Shown here piece after piece: positions 30,451-39,580 of a DNA stretch of 54,959 nucleotides. Where the stretch lies: the NCBI GenBank assembly GCA_017435365.1, contig JAFSFD010000047.1, forward strand, positions 1 through 54,959. The letters run 5' to 3'. Origin of the DNA: Akkermansia sp. (GTDB taxonomy: Bacteria > Verrucomicrobiota > Verrucomicrobiia > Verrucomicrobiales > Akkermansiaceae). A program made the position numbers and the translations under genes. Positions within the stretch are counted from its first letter, which is position 1; the number at the start of each line of letters is the position of its first letter. The notes below the pieces were generated by a model. That model did no database searches. It saw only the letters and a program-made list of their open reading frames with translations, and had not been told where the DNA came from.

Positions 30451-33315
30451 ATGTCCAAGACTCTTATCATAGCCGAGAAACCCAGTGTGGCCGCCGATCT
30501 GGCCCGAGTGCTGGGCAAACAACTGGGTAAATTCAAGAAAGAAGACGCTACCCAGAGTTATTCGAATGACACGCTCATCATCACCTCGGCAGTGGGTCAC
30601 CTCGTGGAGCAGAAGAAGCCGCAGACAGAAGATGGCAAGAGCCTGCCGTGGAAAATGGAGTACCTGCCGGTGATGCCCCGCAACATGGAGCTGGAACCCA
30701 TCGATAAATCGGCAGACCGCCTGCGCAAGGTGCTGAAGCTGGCCCGCAGCAAGGAAGTGACCGCCATTGTGAATGCATGCGATGCCGGGCGTGAAGGTGA
30801 GCTCATTTTCCGCAATATCATCCGCTACGGCAAGATTAAGAAACCCATCCGCCGCCTGTGGATGCAGAGCATGACCGATGATTCCATTCTGGAAGCCTGG
30901 GATGCGCTCAAGACAGATGAAGAAATGCTGAATCTGGCGGATGCCGCCGTGTGCCGCAGTGAGTCCGACTGGCTGGTGGGGCTGAACAGCACCCGCGCCC
31001 TCACGGCACTGCAGAGCGGCGTGGGCGGATTCAACGTGACCCCCACCGGCCGCGTGCAGACGCCCACCCTGGCCCTGCTGGCAGCCCGGCAGAAAGACAT
31101 TCTGGCCTTCACCCCCGAGACCTACCACGAGGTACACGCCACCTTCACCGCCAAGGGTGGCAGCTACGAAGGCCGCTGGTATGACACCGCGTGGAAAAAG
31201 AACGAGAAAGCCCCCCAGCGCACCAAGGAGCGCCTGTGGGATGCCGACACGGCCGCGGCCATTGCCGCCCGCTGCCAGGGGCGCCCCGGCACGGTTAAGG
31301 AGACGCGCAAGCCTGTTTCCATGCCCGCGCCGCTGCTGTTCGACCTGACCTCGCTGCAGAAGGAAGCGAGCAACCGCTTCGGTTTTTCCGCCCGCCGCAC
31401 CCTGCAGATTGCGCAGGAGTGCTATGAGAAGCATAAAGTGCTGACCTACCCGCGCACGGACTCCAAGTTCCTGCCGAATGACTACCTGAAAGTAGCCACC
31501 CGCACGGTGGGCGCCATCGCGGAGAACATGCCGGAGTTTGCCGCCTTTGCCGGCAGCATTCTGGAAAACCGCAGCGTGCGCCCCAATAAGCGCGTATTCG
31601 ACAGCTCCAAGGTGAGCGACCACTTCGCCATCATCCCCACGGGTAAGTTCGTGAACCTCACCGGAGATGCCGCCCGCATCTTCACCCTGGTGGTGCAGCG
31701 TTTCCTGGGCGTATTCATGCCCAATGCCGAATACGAGGACACCGAGCGCACCACCGTGGTGAGCAGCCCCGGCGCTGAGGACCATTTCTACACCCACGGC
31801 CGCGTAATGCTCAATCCCGGCTGGCGCGCGCTCTATGGCCCGGACAAGCGCAAAAAGGACGAGCTGTGCCCGGTGGCCGCCGGGGAGTCAGTCACCGCCA
31901 CCAGGGTGGAAGCCACGTCCGACCAGACCAAGGCACCCGCCGCCTACACGGAAGCCACCCTGCTTACCGCCATGGAAACCGCCGGCAAGCTGGTGGAGGA
32001 TGAAGACCTGGCCGATGCCATGAAGGAACGCGGGCTCGGCACCCCCGCCACCCGCGCCGCCATCATCGAAGGCCTTATCACGCAGGAATACATCGCCCGC
32101 GAGGGTAAGGAACTCATGGCCACCCGCCGCGGCATGGACCTCATCGACCTGCTGGGCAAAATCGGCCTGAGCACACTTTCCAGCCCGGAGCTCACCGGCG
32201 AATGGGAATACCGGCTCAAGCAGATGGAAGGCGGGCGACTGAACCGCGACACCTTCATGAAGGACATCCGCACCTATACCACAGAGATTGTGGAGGCGGT
32301 GCGCGATTACATGCAGAACGGCAAGAACCCCGACCTGGAGCTCACCTGCCCCGCATGCGGAGCCAAGGGCCTCAGCAGCCGCGTGGATGCCATCTCCTGC
32401 AACAGCTGCAAATTCCGCATCCGCCGCGTGCATGCAGGCCTTTCCCTCACGGATGAGCAGCTCTGCGAGCTCATCGGCAATGGTTCCCTGCCCGTCATGG
32501 AAGGCTTCCGCTCCAAGTTCGGCAAGCCCTTCAAGGCAGGCCTGCGCATGGTCGCCCCCCAGACCGCTCGCAGCACCTGGAAAGCTGAGTTCTACTTCGA
32601 CTCCGACCGCAACACCGACACCAAGGCAGAGGAAGCCCCCGCCACCACAGCCGGCAGCGTCATGGTGAAGGACCAGGGCGAGCTCGAATTGCAGGTGAGC
32701 GACAAGCAGTGGAGCGTGCCGGATTTTGCCCAGGCGGGTGGCCGCAAGGGCTTTACCATGTCCCGCACGATTCTGGGCAAGGAAATCAGCGAGGAAGTGC
32801 TCCGCCAGGTGCTGGCCGAGGGCAAGAGCGAGCTGCTCTCCGGCTTTATCTCCCAGCGCACGAACCGAGCGTTCGATGCATTCCTGGTGCTGGATGCAAA
32901 GAAAGGCAATGTGGGCTTCGAGTTCCCGCCCCGCGAACCGCGCCAGAAAGGCAGCAAGGACAAGGCCGATAAGAAATTCACCGCAGCCTCCGCCACGGCA
33001 GAAGACCTGAGCAAGGGCACTAATCACGGGCCGGTCAAGGTCAAAGGCAAGGGCGAATACAATCTCGTGGAGACCGGCAGCGCCTGGCATGTGGACGGCC
33101 TGGTCTATGGCAAGGCCCGCAAGCCCCTGGTCATCCCCCGCACCATGTGTGATATCGAGCTGAACGCCCCCACGGTGGTGCAGCTGCTCACCAAGGGCAA
33201 GACGGAGCTCATCAAGGGCTTCACCAGCCACAAGAGCGGCAAGCAGTTCGATGCCTACCTCGTGTTCAACGCCTCCACGGGGCGTGTCTCCTACGAGTTC
33301 CCTCCCCGCAAGTAA
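30451..33315 (+). CDS. topB: DNA topoisomerase III (type IA) with repeated C-terminal modules
   Basis: 954 aa. The toprim domain starts LIIAEKPSVAADLARVLG, with the acidic triad region NACDAGREGELIF. The catalytic Tyr is in VLTYPRTDSKFL (about residue 330). GLGTPATRAAIIEGL is also typical. It decatenates DNA by passing single strands. A zinc-finger-like CPACG...CNSC follows at about 631-650. The C-terminus then has three related ~90-aa modules (about 655-715, 735-835, 855-954), the last two ending DAFLV/DAYLVF...VSFEFPP-like. These make it about 300 aa longer than E. coli TopB. TTGACA at 30379 may be the -35. The transporter gene follows after 15 nt. Confidence 0.93.
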   Translation: MSKTLIIAEKPSVAADLARVLGKQLGKFKKEDATQSYSNDTLIITSAVGHLVEQKKPQTEDGKSLPWKMEYLPVMPRNMELEPIDKSADRLRKVLKLARSKEVTAIVNACDAGREGELIFRNIIRYGKIKKPIRRLWMQSMTDDSILEAWDALKTDEEMLNLADAAVCRSESDWLVGLNSTRALTALQSGVGGFNVTPTGRVQTPTLALLAARQKDILAFTPETYHEVHATFTAKGGSYEGRWYDTAWKKNEKAPQRTKERLWDADTAAAIAARCQGRPGTVKETRKPVSMPAPLLFDLTSLQKEASNRFGFSARRTLQIAQECYEKHKVLTYPRTDSKFLPNDYLKVATRTVGAIAENMPEFAAFAGSILENRSVRPNKRVFDSSKVSDHFAIIPTGKFVNLTGDAARIFTLVVQRFLGVFMPNAEYEDTERTTVVSSPGAEDHFYTHGRVMLNPGWRALYGPDKRKKDELCPVAAGESVTATRVEATSDQTKAPAAYTEATLLTAMETAGKLVEDEDLADAMKERGLGTPATRAAIIEGLITQEYIAREGKELMATRRGMDLIDLLGKIGLSTLSSPELTGEWEYRLKQMEGGRLNRDTFMKDIRTYTTEIVEAVRDYMQNGKNPDLELTCPACGAKGLSSRVDAISCNSCKFRIRRVHAGLSLTDEQLCELIGNGSLPVMEGFRSKFGKPFKAGLRMVAPQTARSTWKAEFYFDSDRNTDTKAEEAPATTAGSVMVKDQGELELQVSDKQWSVPDFAQAGGRKGFTMSRTILGKEISEEVLRQVLAEGKSELLSGFISQRTNRAFDAFLVLDAKKGNVGFEFPPREPRQKGSKDKADKKFTAASATAEDLSKGTNHGPVKVKGKGEYNLVETGSAWHVDGLVYGKARKPLVIPRTMCDIELNAPTVVQLLTKGKTELIKGFTSHKSGKQFDAYLVFNASTGRVSYEFPPRK

Positions 33316-33330
33316 ACAGAGACCGGTGCC

Positions 33331-34329
33331 ATGGGTGCAGTCAGAAAGATACTCAGCTATTTTGATGTCTTCACCACGGGCATCCTCATCGCGCTGCTTC
33401 TGGGTATCATCGTGCCCTGCCACGGGCAAGGTGCCGTCTTCTTTGATTGGCTGACGAACGCAGCCATCGTGCTGCTGTTCTTCCTGTACGGCGTCAAGCT
33501 CTCCCGCAGATCCGTGGTGGAAGGGCTGCTCAACTGGCGCTTGCAGAGCATGGTGTTTGCGTTCACCTTCGTCTTTTTCCCGGTGGTCATCCCCCTGCTC
33601 AGGCCGGTGTTTGAGCCGCTGGTGGGCGGGGCGCTGTTCATGGGGCTGGTCTATGTAGCCTGCCTGCCATCCACCGTGCAGAGCAGCATTGCCTTCACCT
33701 CAGTGGCCGGGGGCAACGTGCCGGCGGCGGTGTGCTCCGCTTCTGTGTCCAGCCTGCTGGGGGTGTTCCTCACGCCGTTTCTGGTAAGCCTGCTTTTTTC
33801 CACCGATGCCTCCGGCGCCCAGGTGGGGGTGGATACCGTGCTGAAAATCTGCTATCAGATTCTCCTGCCCTTCATAGCCGGGCAGCTCAGCCAGCCCCTG
33901 CTGCGGAAGTGGGTGCTGGGGCACAAGACGCTCATCGGCTGGAATGACCGCAGCACCATCTGGCTGGTGGTCTACACCGCTTTCTCCAACGCCACCAGCG
34001 ACGGCTACTGGGACAAGCTCCAGGCCATCCAGCTGGGTGGGCTGGTTGTGTGCTGCCTCATCATCCTCTTCATCACCTTTGCAGCCACCTGGTACAGCAG
34101 CAAGCTGCTGGGCTTCAACCGGGAGGATTCCATCACCATCGTCTTCTGCGGGTCCAAGAAAAGCCTGGCAGTGGGGGCGCCCATGATGCTGGCTATCTTC
34201 GGCACGCTGGATAACAACCTGCTGCTTCCCCTCATGGTGTTCCACCAGGTGCAGCTCATGCTCTGCGCCCACCTCGCCCGCATCTGGCGCAGCAGCTCCA
34301 CCGCCACGCGTGTCCCAAAGATTTTGTAG
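33331..34329 (+). CDS. Bile acid:sodium symporter family (YfeH-like) transporter, 3' end in repeat C
   Basis: 332 aa with about nine to ten membrane helices. The SBF-like/YfeH group is indicated by VLLFFLYGVKLSRRSV, VYVACLPSTVQSSIAFTSVAGGN and FCGSKKSLAVGAPM. Family transporters import organic anions with Na+; the substrate is unknown. Its last codons (RVPKIL and stop at 34327-34329) lie inside the terminal repeat of element C (34305 on), so the insertion sets the C-terminus. The protein still has roughly full family length, so activity is probably kept. It lies 15 nt after topB and is likely cotranscribed. Confidence 0.85.
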   Translation: MGAVRKILSYFDVFTTGILIALLLGIIVPCHGQGAVFFDWLTNAAIVLLFFLYGVKLSRRSVVEGLLNWRLQSMVFAFTFVFFPVVIPLLRPVFEPLVGGALFMGLVYVACLPSTVQSSIAFTSVAGGNVPAAVCSASVSSLLGVFLTPFLVSLLFSTDASGAQVGVDTVLKICYQILLPFIAGQLSQPLLRKWVLGHKTLIGWNDRSTIWLVVYTAFSNATSDGYWDKLQAIQLGGLVVCCLIILFITFAATWYSSKLLGFNREDSITIVFCGSKKSLAVGAPMMLAIFGTLDNNLLLPLMVFHQVQLMLCAHLARIWRSSSTATRVPKIL

Positions 34330-34730
34330 AGAATAGAAATATCCGCAACATTTTGGAAGAAGCCCCCCTCTGCGCAATAAATTGGAATTTGTCGGGCTGA
34401 AAGCCCGAGGAACTTTGAGCCCACGAAGTGGGTGAAAGAACACTAGCCGGGGGTAAGCCCGCAAAGCGGGCGCAGCCCCCGGAATGCGACAAAATAAAAT
34501 GGAGCCCCGGAGGGGTGACAGAAAGTGATGCAATATACTGATGCTGTGCTTTCTGTCACCCCTCCGGGGCTCCGATATTCTTTTTCAATATACCGGGGGC
34601 TGCGAGCGCTGACGCGCTCTTACCCCCGGCTAGTGTTCTTACGCCCCTGCCGGGGCTGATTTTCCGCTCGCCTGCGGCTCGCCAAATTCCAATTTAACGA
34701 GCTCCGTACTCAAACTTTGGGACACGTGTG
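34305..34730 (+). mobile_element. Nested palindromic repeat copy C, complete, MITE-like
   Basis: 426 bp. Terminal inverted repeats are CACGCGTGTCCCAAAG (34305-34320) and CTTTGGGACACGTGTG (34715-34730), 15 of 16 matching. Inner repeats are at 34436-34457 and 34619-34640; core state 1. It contains no gene. Its left end provides the stop codon of the upstream transporter. It fills the gap up to the promoter at 34759. The minus-strand ORF across it (33700-34533) is a translation artefact. Confidence 0.9.
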
Positions 34731-34758
34731 CTCCACTGCCGACACCGGCGGCTATTGA

Positions 34759-34787
34759 TTGACAACTCGCCCGTTTCGTACTATACT
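34759..34787 (+). promoter_or_regulatory. Promoter of the TMEM164/YwaF-like gene
   Basis: Consensus TTGACA (34759-34764), 17 nt, TATACT (34782-34787). The ATG at 34799 is 11 nt downstream, so the leader is about 5 nt or less. Confidence 0.65.
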
Positions 34788-34798
34788 CCATCCGCAAC

Positions 34799-35611
34799 AT
34801 GATGGAGACAACGGAAGGGATTGTGCGCTGGTCAGCCTCTCACTGGGGGGCTGTCATCATGACCGCTCTGGTCACGCTGGCTATTATCGGCGGGGCGCTG
34901 CGCCGGCCACTGGAAGTGCGGCAGACGGTATGCCGCGCACTGGCAGTTGTGGTCGGGCTCATCTATCTGGCAGACAGCGGGTTCATCCTCATCACCCAGC
35001 CGCATGGCAGCTGGGAGCAGAACCTGCCGCTCCACTATTGCAGCATGATGCTGCTGGTGGCCGTATTTGCCCTCTGGTCGCGCAACCGCACCGCCTGCTG
35101 GGTTCTGTATTTCGGCGCCCTCACCGCCTGCATGCAGGGCCTGATTACCCCGGCGCTGGAGCGCGATTTCCCCACGCTGCGCTACTTCCTTTTTTTCTGC
35201 GTGCATGGTATCCTCATGCCCGCTGCTCTGGCTGTTCCCCTGCTGCTGGGCATGCGCGCCCGCATCACAGATGCACTGAAAAGTGTGTTGCTCATGGATG
35301 CCTACCTGCTGTGCATCCACCCGCTCAACCTGCTGCTGGGCACCAACTACGGATTCACCACCGCAAGCCCCGTGCCCGGCTGCATCCTGGACTACCTGGG
35401 CCCCGCCCCGCAGTACTACCTGTTATTGCAGGTTCCGGCCTTTCTCCTGTTCTGCCTGATGGCGCTGCCCATCCGCTCACGCAAAAGCGAGAAATATACA
35501 GATGGAGAATCTCAAAATGCCCAAAACGAACCAATAAATGAGAATTTGGCGAGCCGCAGGCGAGCGGAAAATCAGCCCCGGCAGGGGCGTAAGAACACTA
35601 GCCGGGGGTAA
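34799..35611 (+). CDS. TMEM164/YwaF-family integral membrane protein with repeat-derived tail
   Basis: 270 aa. About six or seven membrane helices, with the family motif LPLHYCSMMLL (near residue 75) and GTNYGFTTASP. This matches the TIGR02206/YwaF group, whose function is uncertain. The last 22 residues (NLASRRRAENQ...NTSRG) are encoded by repeat copy D, which begins near 35533, and the stop TAA is inside it. The original C-terminus was therefore replaced or extended by an insertion. The start is ATG 34799 or the adjacent ATG 34802. An overlapping frame at 34759-35541 is a shadow. Confidence 0.75.
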   Translation: MMETTEGIVRWSASHWGAVIMTALVTLAIIGGALRRPLEVRQTVCRALAVVVGLIYLADSGFILITQPHGSWEQNLPLHYCSMMLLVAVFALWSRNRTACWVLYFGALTACMQGLITPALERDFPTLRYFLFFCVHGILMPAALAVPLLLGMRARITDALKSVLLMDAYLLCIHPLNLLLGTNYGFTTASPVPGCILDYLGPAPQYYLLLQVPAFLLFCLMALPIRSRKSEKYTDGESQNAQNEPINENLASRRRAENQPRQGRKNTSRG

Positions 35612-35855
35612 GAGCGCGACAGCGCTCGCAGCCCCCGGTATATTGAAAAGAATATCGGAGCCCCGGAGGGGTGACAGAAAGCACAGCATCAGTGTATTGC
35701 ATCGCTTTCTGTCACCCCTCCGGGGCTCCATTTTATTTTGTCGTATTCCGGGGGCTGCGCCCGCTTTGCGGGCTTACCCCCGGCTAGTGTTCTTTCACCC
35801 ACTTCGTGGGCTCAAAATTCCTCGGGCTTTCAGCCCGACAAATTCCAATTTATCA
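35533..35855 (-). repeat. Nested palindromic repeat copy D
   Basis: About 323 bp, lacking the outermost CACGTGTCCC ends. Inner repeats are at 35591-35612 and 35773-35794. Read in reverse it is arranged like C and E (core state 1). It invades the 3' end of the membrane-protein gene and stops 30 nt before the ankyrin gene's stop. Confidence 0.9.
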
Positions 35856-35885
35856 GGCTGGTTGCCTATGAATTTCCCTTGGCAG

Positions 35886-36473
35886 TCAAGCGCCGAGAAG
35901 TTTGAGGATGACCTCGCGCACCACGGGGTCATGCACCTCGCGGGCATGGGTGGCGGCCTTGCATCCGTCTTCGTCCACCACCTCGGTATCGGCACCGGCG
36001 GTGAGGAGCTGCTGCACCAGCTTATCGAATCCTGACCAGGAGGCCACCATGAGCGGAGTCACGCCTTTCTTGTTGCGGGCGTCCACTGCGGCACCATTCT
36101 CCAGAAGATGCGCAACTATTTCCGGCTGATTGTGCCGGGCAGCAAAATGCAGCGGGGTATCACCGGCTGCGTTGACTGCATTCACCCTGGCATTATGAAG
36201 CAGGAGGGTTTTCACCACATCCAGGTGCCCCTCGCCGGCGGCAGTCATGAGGGCAGAAGTACCATCTGCCCGCACAGCCTCCACGCAGGCGCCCTGCTCC
36301 ACCATGCGCTGCACGGCCAGAGCATCACCAATCCTGGCCCACTCAGCCAGCAAGGCCGTCTCTTCCGGTGCCAGCTGGGCCTGCGTGGGCATATACGGAG
36401 CCAGCAGAGCGGCGCCTACCACGCAGACAGCCGCTATCGTTCCGCCAAGGATGGGAATGTATCGCATCTTCAT
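35886..36473 (-). CDS. Secreted or anchored ankyrin-repeat protein
   Basis: 195 aa. A signal sequence or anchor (RYIPILGGTIAAVCVVGAALLAP) precedes about four ankyrin repeats from residue 45. Examples are DGTSALMTAAGEGHLDVVKTLL, AGDTPLHFAARHNQPEIVAHLL and KGVTPLMVASWSGFDKLVQQLL. It would present a protein-binding surface in the periplasm or at the membrane. It starts 12 nt after argD, so the two are probably one transcript, with no obvious functional tie. ATG 36467 is an alternative start. Confidence 0.82.
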   Translation of the reverse strand: MKMRYIPILGGTIAAVCVVGAALLAPYMPTQAQLAPEETALLAEWARIGDALAVQRMVEQGACVEAVRADGTSALMTAAGEGHLDVVKTLLLHNARVNAVNAAGDTPLHFAARHNQPEIVAHLLENGAAVDARNKKGVTPLMVASWSGFDKLVQQLLTAGADTEVVDEDGCKAATHAREVHDPVVREVILKLLGA

Positions 36474-36484
36474 ATCGAACTTAA

Positions 36485-37723
36485 TCAGGCAAGAGAGGTG
36501 AGCACGTTACGGAGAATTTCCAGGCCTTCAGCCAGCGTTTCTTCCGGCACATTGAGAGCGGGGATGAGACGCAGGGTATCCGGGCCGGCGGGGCAAGCCA
36601 GCAGGCCGGCCTCGCGGCAGAGATTGTTCACATAGCCGGCAGGGGTCTGCCCGGCGGGCACGTCAAACGCCCCCTTGCGGAGGCCCACACCACGCAGCAG
36701 GCCCAGGCCTCGCACGGTCTCAACGCAGGGGAGATTCCAGCCTTCCACCGTTTCCTTGATCTGCTTGCCCAGGCAGTCGGCACGCTCGGAAAGCTTCTTC
36801 TCCAGCACCTCCGTCACCACAGCCAGGGAGGTGGCGCAGGCAATCGGCGTGCCGCCGAAGGTGGAGCCGTGGGAGCCAGGGCTCATGATGGAGGAAAGCG
36901 GGGTGCCCTCGGCATCGATGGCGCGGTTGCTTACCCAGAAGCAGCCCATGGGGAAACCACCGCCAATGCCCTTGGCGCAGGAAACGAGGTCCGGCTGCAC
37001 CTCCGGGCAGATGGCTTTCCAGCCCATGGTGGCACCGCAGCGACCCACACCGCACTGCACCTCATCAATCATGAGCATGAGGTTGTGCTCCTTGCAGAGC
37101 TGAGCCACACCGCGCAGGAACTCCGGAGTGGCGGGGTTCACACCGCCCTCGCCCTGCACCGCTTCGAGCATGATGCCGCAGGTCACCGGGGAAATGGCCG
37201 ATTTCAGCGCCTCCAGGTCATTGAAATCCACATACTTGAACCCGGTCAGCAGCGGGTCGAACTCCACCTGCACCTTTTCCTGACCGGTGGCAGCCAGTGT
37301 GCCGAGCGTGCGGCCATGGAAACTCTTGTTGAAGGTAATCACCTCATAACGCGGCGAGCCATCTGCTGCCGGCTGGCGGTGCCCGAAGCGGCGGGCCGTC
37401 TTGATCATGCCCTCATTACCCTCCGCGCCGGAATTGCAGAAGAACACGCGACCGGGAATGCCGATGAGCTTCTCCACCACCAGCTCCGCCAGTTTGGCCT
37501 GGCCGGGAATGCCATACAGGTTCGAGCAGTGCATGAGCGTGTTTGCCTGCTCCGTGAGCGCCTTCACCACCACCGGATGACAATGCCCCAGTGAGCAGGT
37601 AGCTATGCCGGCGCAGAAATCCACATAGCGTCGACCTTCCGTATCATACAGGTAAGAGCCCTCACCCCGCGCTGCGTCAAAAGGCGCGCGCCCATACGTC
37701 GGCAATACATACTGGTCGTTCAT
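36485..37723 (-). CDS. argD: Acetylornithine aminotransferase-like class III transaminase
   Basis: 412 aa PLP enzyme, fourth step of arginine synthesis. It begins LPTYGRAPFDAARGEGSYLYDTEGRRYVDF, typical of ArgD. MLEAVQGEGGVNPAT, MIDEVQCGVGR and the PLP-Lys segment VSCAKGIGGGFPMG are present, then GSHGSTFGGTPIAC. ArgD can also act as succinyldiaminopimelate transaminase, which sequence alone cannot exclude. The start is ATG 37723, 10 nt after the -10 box. A TTG at 37762 is part of the -35 hexamer and is not a start. Confidence 0.9.
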   Translation of the reverse strand: MNDQYVLPTYGRAPFDAARGEGSYLYDTEGRRYVDFCAGIATCSLGHCHPVVVKALTEQANTLMHCSNLYGIPGQAKLAELVVEKLIGIPGRVFFCNSGAEGNEGMIKTARRFGHRQPAADGSPRYEVITFNKSFHGRTLGTLAATGQEKVQVEFDPLLTGFKYVDFNDLEALKSAISPVTCGIMLEAVQGEGGVNPATPEFLRGVAQLCKEHNLMLMIDEVQCGVGRCGATMGWKAICPEVQPDLVSCAKGIGGGFPMGCFWVSNRAIDAEGTPLSSIMSPGSHGSTFGGTPIACATSLAVVTEVLEKKLSERADCLGKQIKETVEGWNLPCVETVRGLGLLRGVGLRKGAFDVPAGQTPAGYVNNLCREAGLLACPAGPDTLRLIPALNVPEETLAEGLEILRNVLTSLA

Positions 37724-37733
37724 ATCTGGCATT

Positions 37734-37762
37734 AATCTACACAAAACGGCTGGTTTTGTCAA
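37734..37762 (-). promoter_or_regulatory. Promoter of argD-ankyrin
   Basis: Minus strand TTGACA (37757-37762), 17 nt, TAGATT (37734-37739), 10 nt before ATG 37723. Confidence 0.65.
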
Positions 37763-37828
37763 TGTTTTACACTATGCTGTCGCACTACAGCCACATGCTG
37801 AAAAGTTCCCGATACCGCACAAAGTCAC

Positions 37829-39469
37829 TCATTCTTCAAATTCAAGGAAATAATCCAGCCTGTCAATATCCGGTGCCAGAAGGTACAAGTAGTACAGATC
37901 ATGATTGTGGGTCATATACTTAACACGGGATATGGCGTCGAAAACAGCCAAGGTACCCTCCCACTTTCCGAGATCAACAGAACCAAGCTCTGCCATGCTC
38001 GTCAGATACAGTTCCCAGAGGTATTCCGCTTCTTCAAACGCGCGGGACATCTGATGAAGGTGCGGGTTGATAACGTCATCTCTTGTGTATTTTACACGGG
38101 CAACCGGTTCGCGCCGGTCAGGTCGGGGAGCCATAATCAACTTCCGCACAGCCTCTCGCTGAGAATCCTCCACACTATCTGCCATACAGGCCAGGTCACA
38201 ACCTTCAGCTGTTGAATACCAATCTGTTTTGGAGATAATTGCAGCCCAGGGCGGCACCACCGGGGACTGCCGGCGATCAATCGGAGAGTCCGTTTTTTTC
38301 ACCCAATTTGCCAGACGGCAGACGATTTCAACATCATTTCTGCAAAGTTTCTGTATAACGAACCTATAGTCATCCAGGGCTTTGTCCTGTTTATCGCGTT
38401 CTACCATGGCAAGAGACAAACGAGCATATCTCATCTGCGAATGGTACATCTTCTTCATGTCAGACAAAGCCTGCTCCATGTGCTTTGCAATGCGGGTTTT
38501 GCCCTCCTCCTCTGATATATCAGAATAATCAAAATTGCAGCCATAACTGGCGAGCATCTGATTGCGGAACTCCTCAAAGAGCTCCTTATCCTCATCTTCA
38601 GGCGGCTCAGGCATCCAATACATTGCCGGGTAATCCCCGAGTGAGAATCTGCAAGGCTCTGAAGCAAAGCGTTCTATACCCACGTCATTCACAAGAAACT
38701 TCAGATAATCCTGCTGAGCATTAAGCATCAGAGCTTTGACAAGAACAGAAACAAACTGTGCATCTCTATCATCCTCGTAAATATCATCAACCCAACTGGC
38801 CGTGGAATATGCCGACTTCCACGCAGCGTAACACGCATCCAGATGCCGGATCAGCCCGAGACGATTAGAACGTTCGATATCGGAAGCTTCGATGAAAGCC
38901 AGGACGGCTGAATCCCTTCTGAGGGAGCCGTCACTGCTTTCCTTGGGAATTTCCGGGACCCATTGATTCTTGATAATGCGCAGCTCGGACTTAACTTGCT
39001 CCATCCAATACTGGCTCCACGTGCAGCCTCGGCTTTGGAGCATGGTGGGAGAATCCAGCTGCTCCAGCGCCAGGAGCTGGTTGCGCTGCCGCTCAGGCAG
39101 TGACTCAATCAGCTGAGTTTTTACACTTTCGGGGCAATCGGCAGATTTGAGATATGCCATATTAGTAAGGACTTTTTTCTGCATGGCTGCCAGTTTCTCC
39201 AGCAAAGCATCAGTCCGCGACTGCACCTCGTTATCAGGATAAAAAGACTGTACTAAATTGCGGACATAGGTCTGCTGGGCTTCATGACAAAGGTTCACCC
39301 ATTCAACAATATCAGGGGAGAGTTCCTCCGACGGAGGCAGAGTGGTCACCGATTCCTGCGAAACAAAAGCTTGTTGCGATTCAGCCGATGACTCGACAGA
39401 GTCATCAGGACAGCAACATGGCATAGTGGCCACACCAACACAAAGAGCAGAAAGGAGAAAAGTTTTCAT
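37829..39469 (-). CDS. Large secreted orphan, possible lipoprotein
   Basis: 546 aa, not recognised. The N-terminus MKTFLLSALCVGVATMPCCC is a signal sequence with three consecutive Cys; lipidation is possible, although the lipobox is imperfect. The mature part is mainly helical and acidic, with repeated LN-Q/R, Trp-rich and YLWELYL-type segments. No enzyme motif seen. It is less GC-rich than its neighbours, consistent with acquisition or relaxed constraint. Likely envelope-located. It has its own promoter 8 nt upstream of the ATG. Nothing else was noted between its stop and argD. Confidence 0.7.
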   Translation of the reverse strand: MKTFLLSALCVGVATMPCCCPDDSVESSAESQQAFVSQESVTTLPPSEELSPDIVEWVNLCHEAQQTYVRNLVQSFYPDNEVQSRTDALLEKLAAMQKKVLTNMAYLKSADCPESVKTQLIESLPERQRNQLLALEQLDSPTMLQSRGCTWSQYWMEQVKSELRIIKNQWVPEIPKESSDGSLRRDSAVLAFIEASDIERSNRLGLIRHLDACYAAWKSAYSTASWVDDIYEDDRDAQFVSVLVKALMLNAQQDYLKFLVNDVGIERFASEPCRFSLGDYPAMYWMPEPPEDEDKELFEEFRNQMLASYGCNFDYSDISEEEGKTRIAKHMEQALSDMKKMYHSQMRYARLSLAMVERDKQDKALDDYRFVIQKLCRNDVEIVCRLANWVKKTDSPIDRRQSPVVPPWAAIISKTDWYSTAEGCDLACMADSVEDSQREAVRKLIMAPRPDRREPVARVKYTRDDVINPHLHQMSRAFEEAEYLWELYLTSMAELGSVDLGKWEGTLAVFDAISRVKYMTHNHDLYYLYLLAPDIDRLDYFLEFEE

Positions 39470-39477
39470 TCAGGCTT

Positions 39478-39506
39478 TAACTATCACAGTTTTTGTGCCA
39501 TAGCAA
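39478..39506 (-). promoter_or_regulatory. Promoter of the secreted orphan gene
   Basis: Minus strand TTGCTA (39501-39506), 17 nt, TAGTTA (39478-39483). The ATG at 39469 is 8 nt downstream: probably leaderless. Confidence 0.5.
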
Positions 39507-39580
39507 TCTCGTACCGTGTCCTACGAGCTGAGTGGCTCGCAGTCTCTGCTGGCGGTGTTCCCTCGCCCCGGATGATAGGT

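Noticed and set aside
34759..35541. 260-aa plus-strand ORF overlapping the membrane protein
   Set aside because: Begins inside the promoter and is Arg/His/Pro-rich out-of-frame translation; the 34799 frame has membrane helices and a family motif.
37724..37762. Upstream TTG start giving argD 13 extra residues
   Set aside because: The TTG is the first part of a consensus -35 hexamer with a matching -10 box, so it lies upstream of the transcript.
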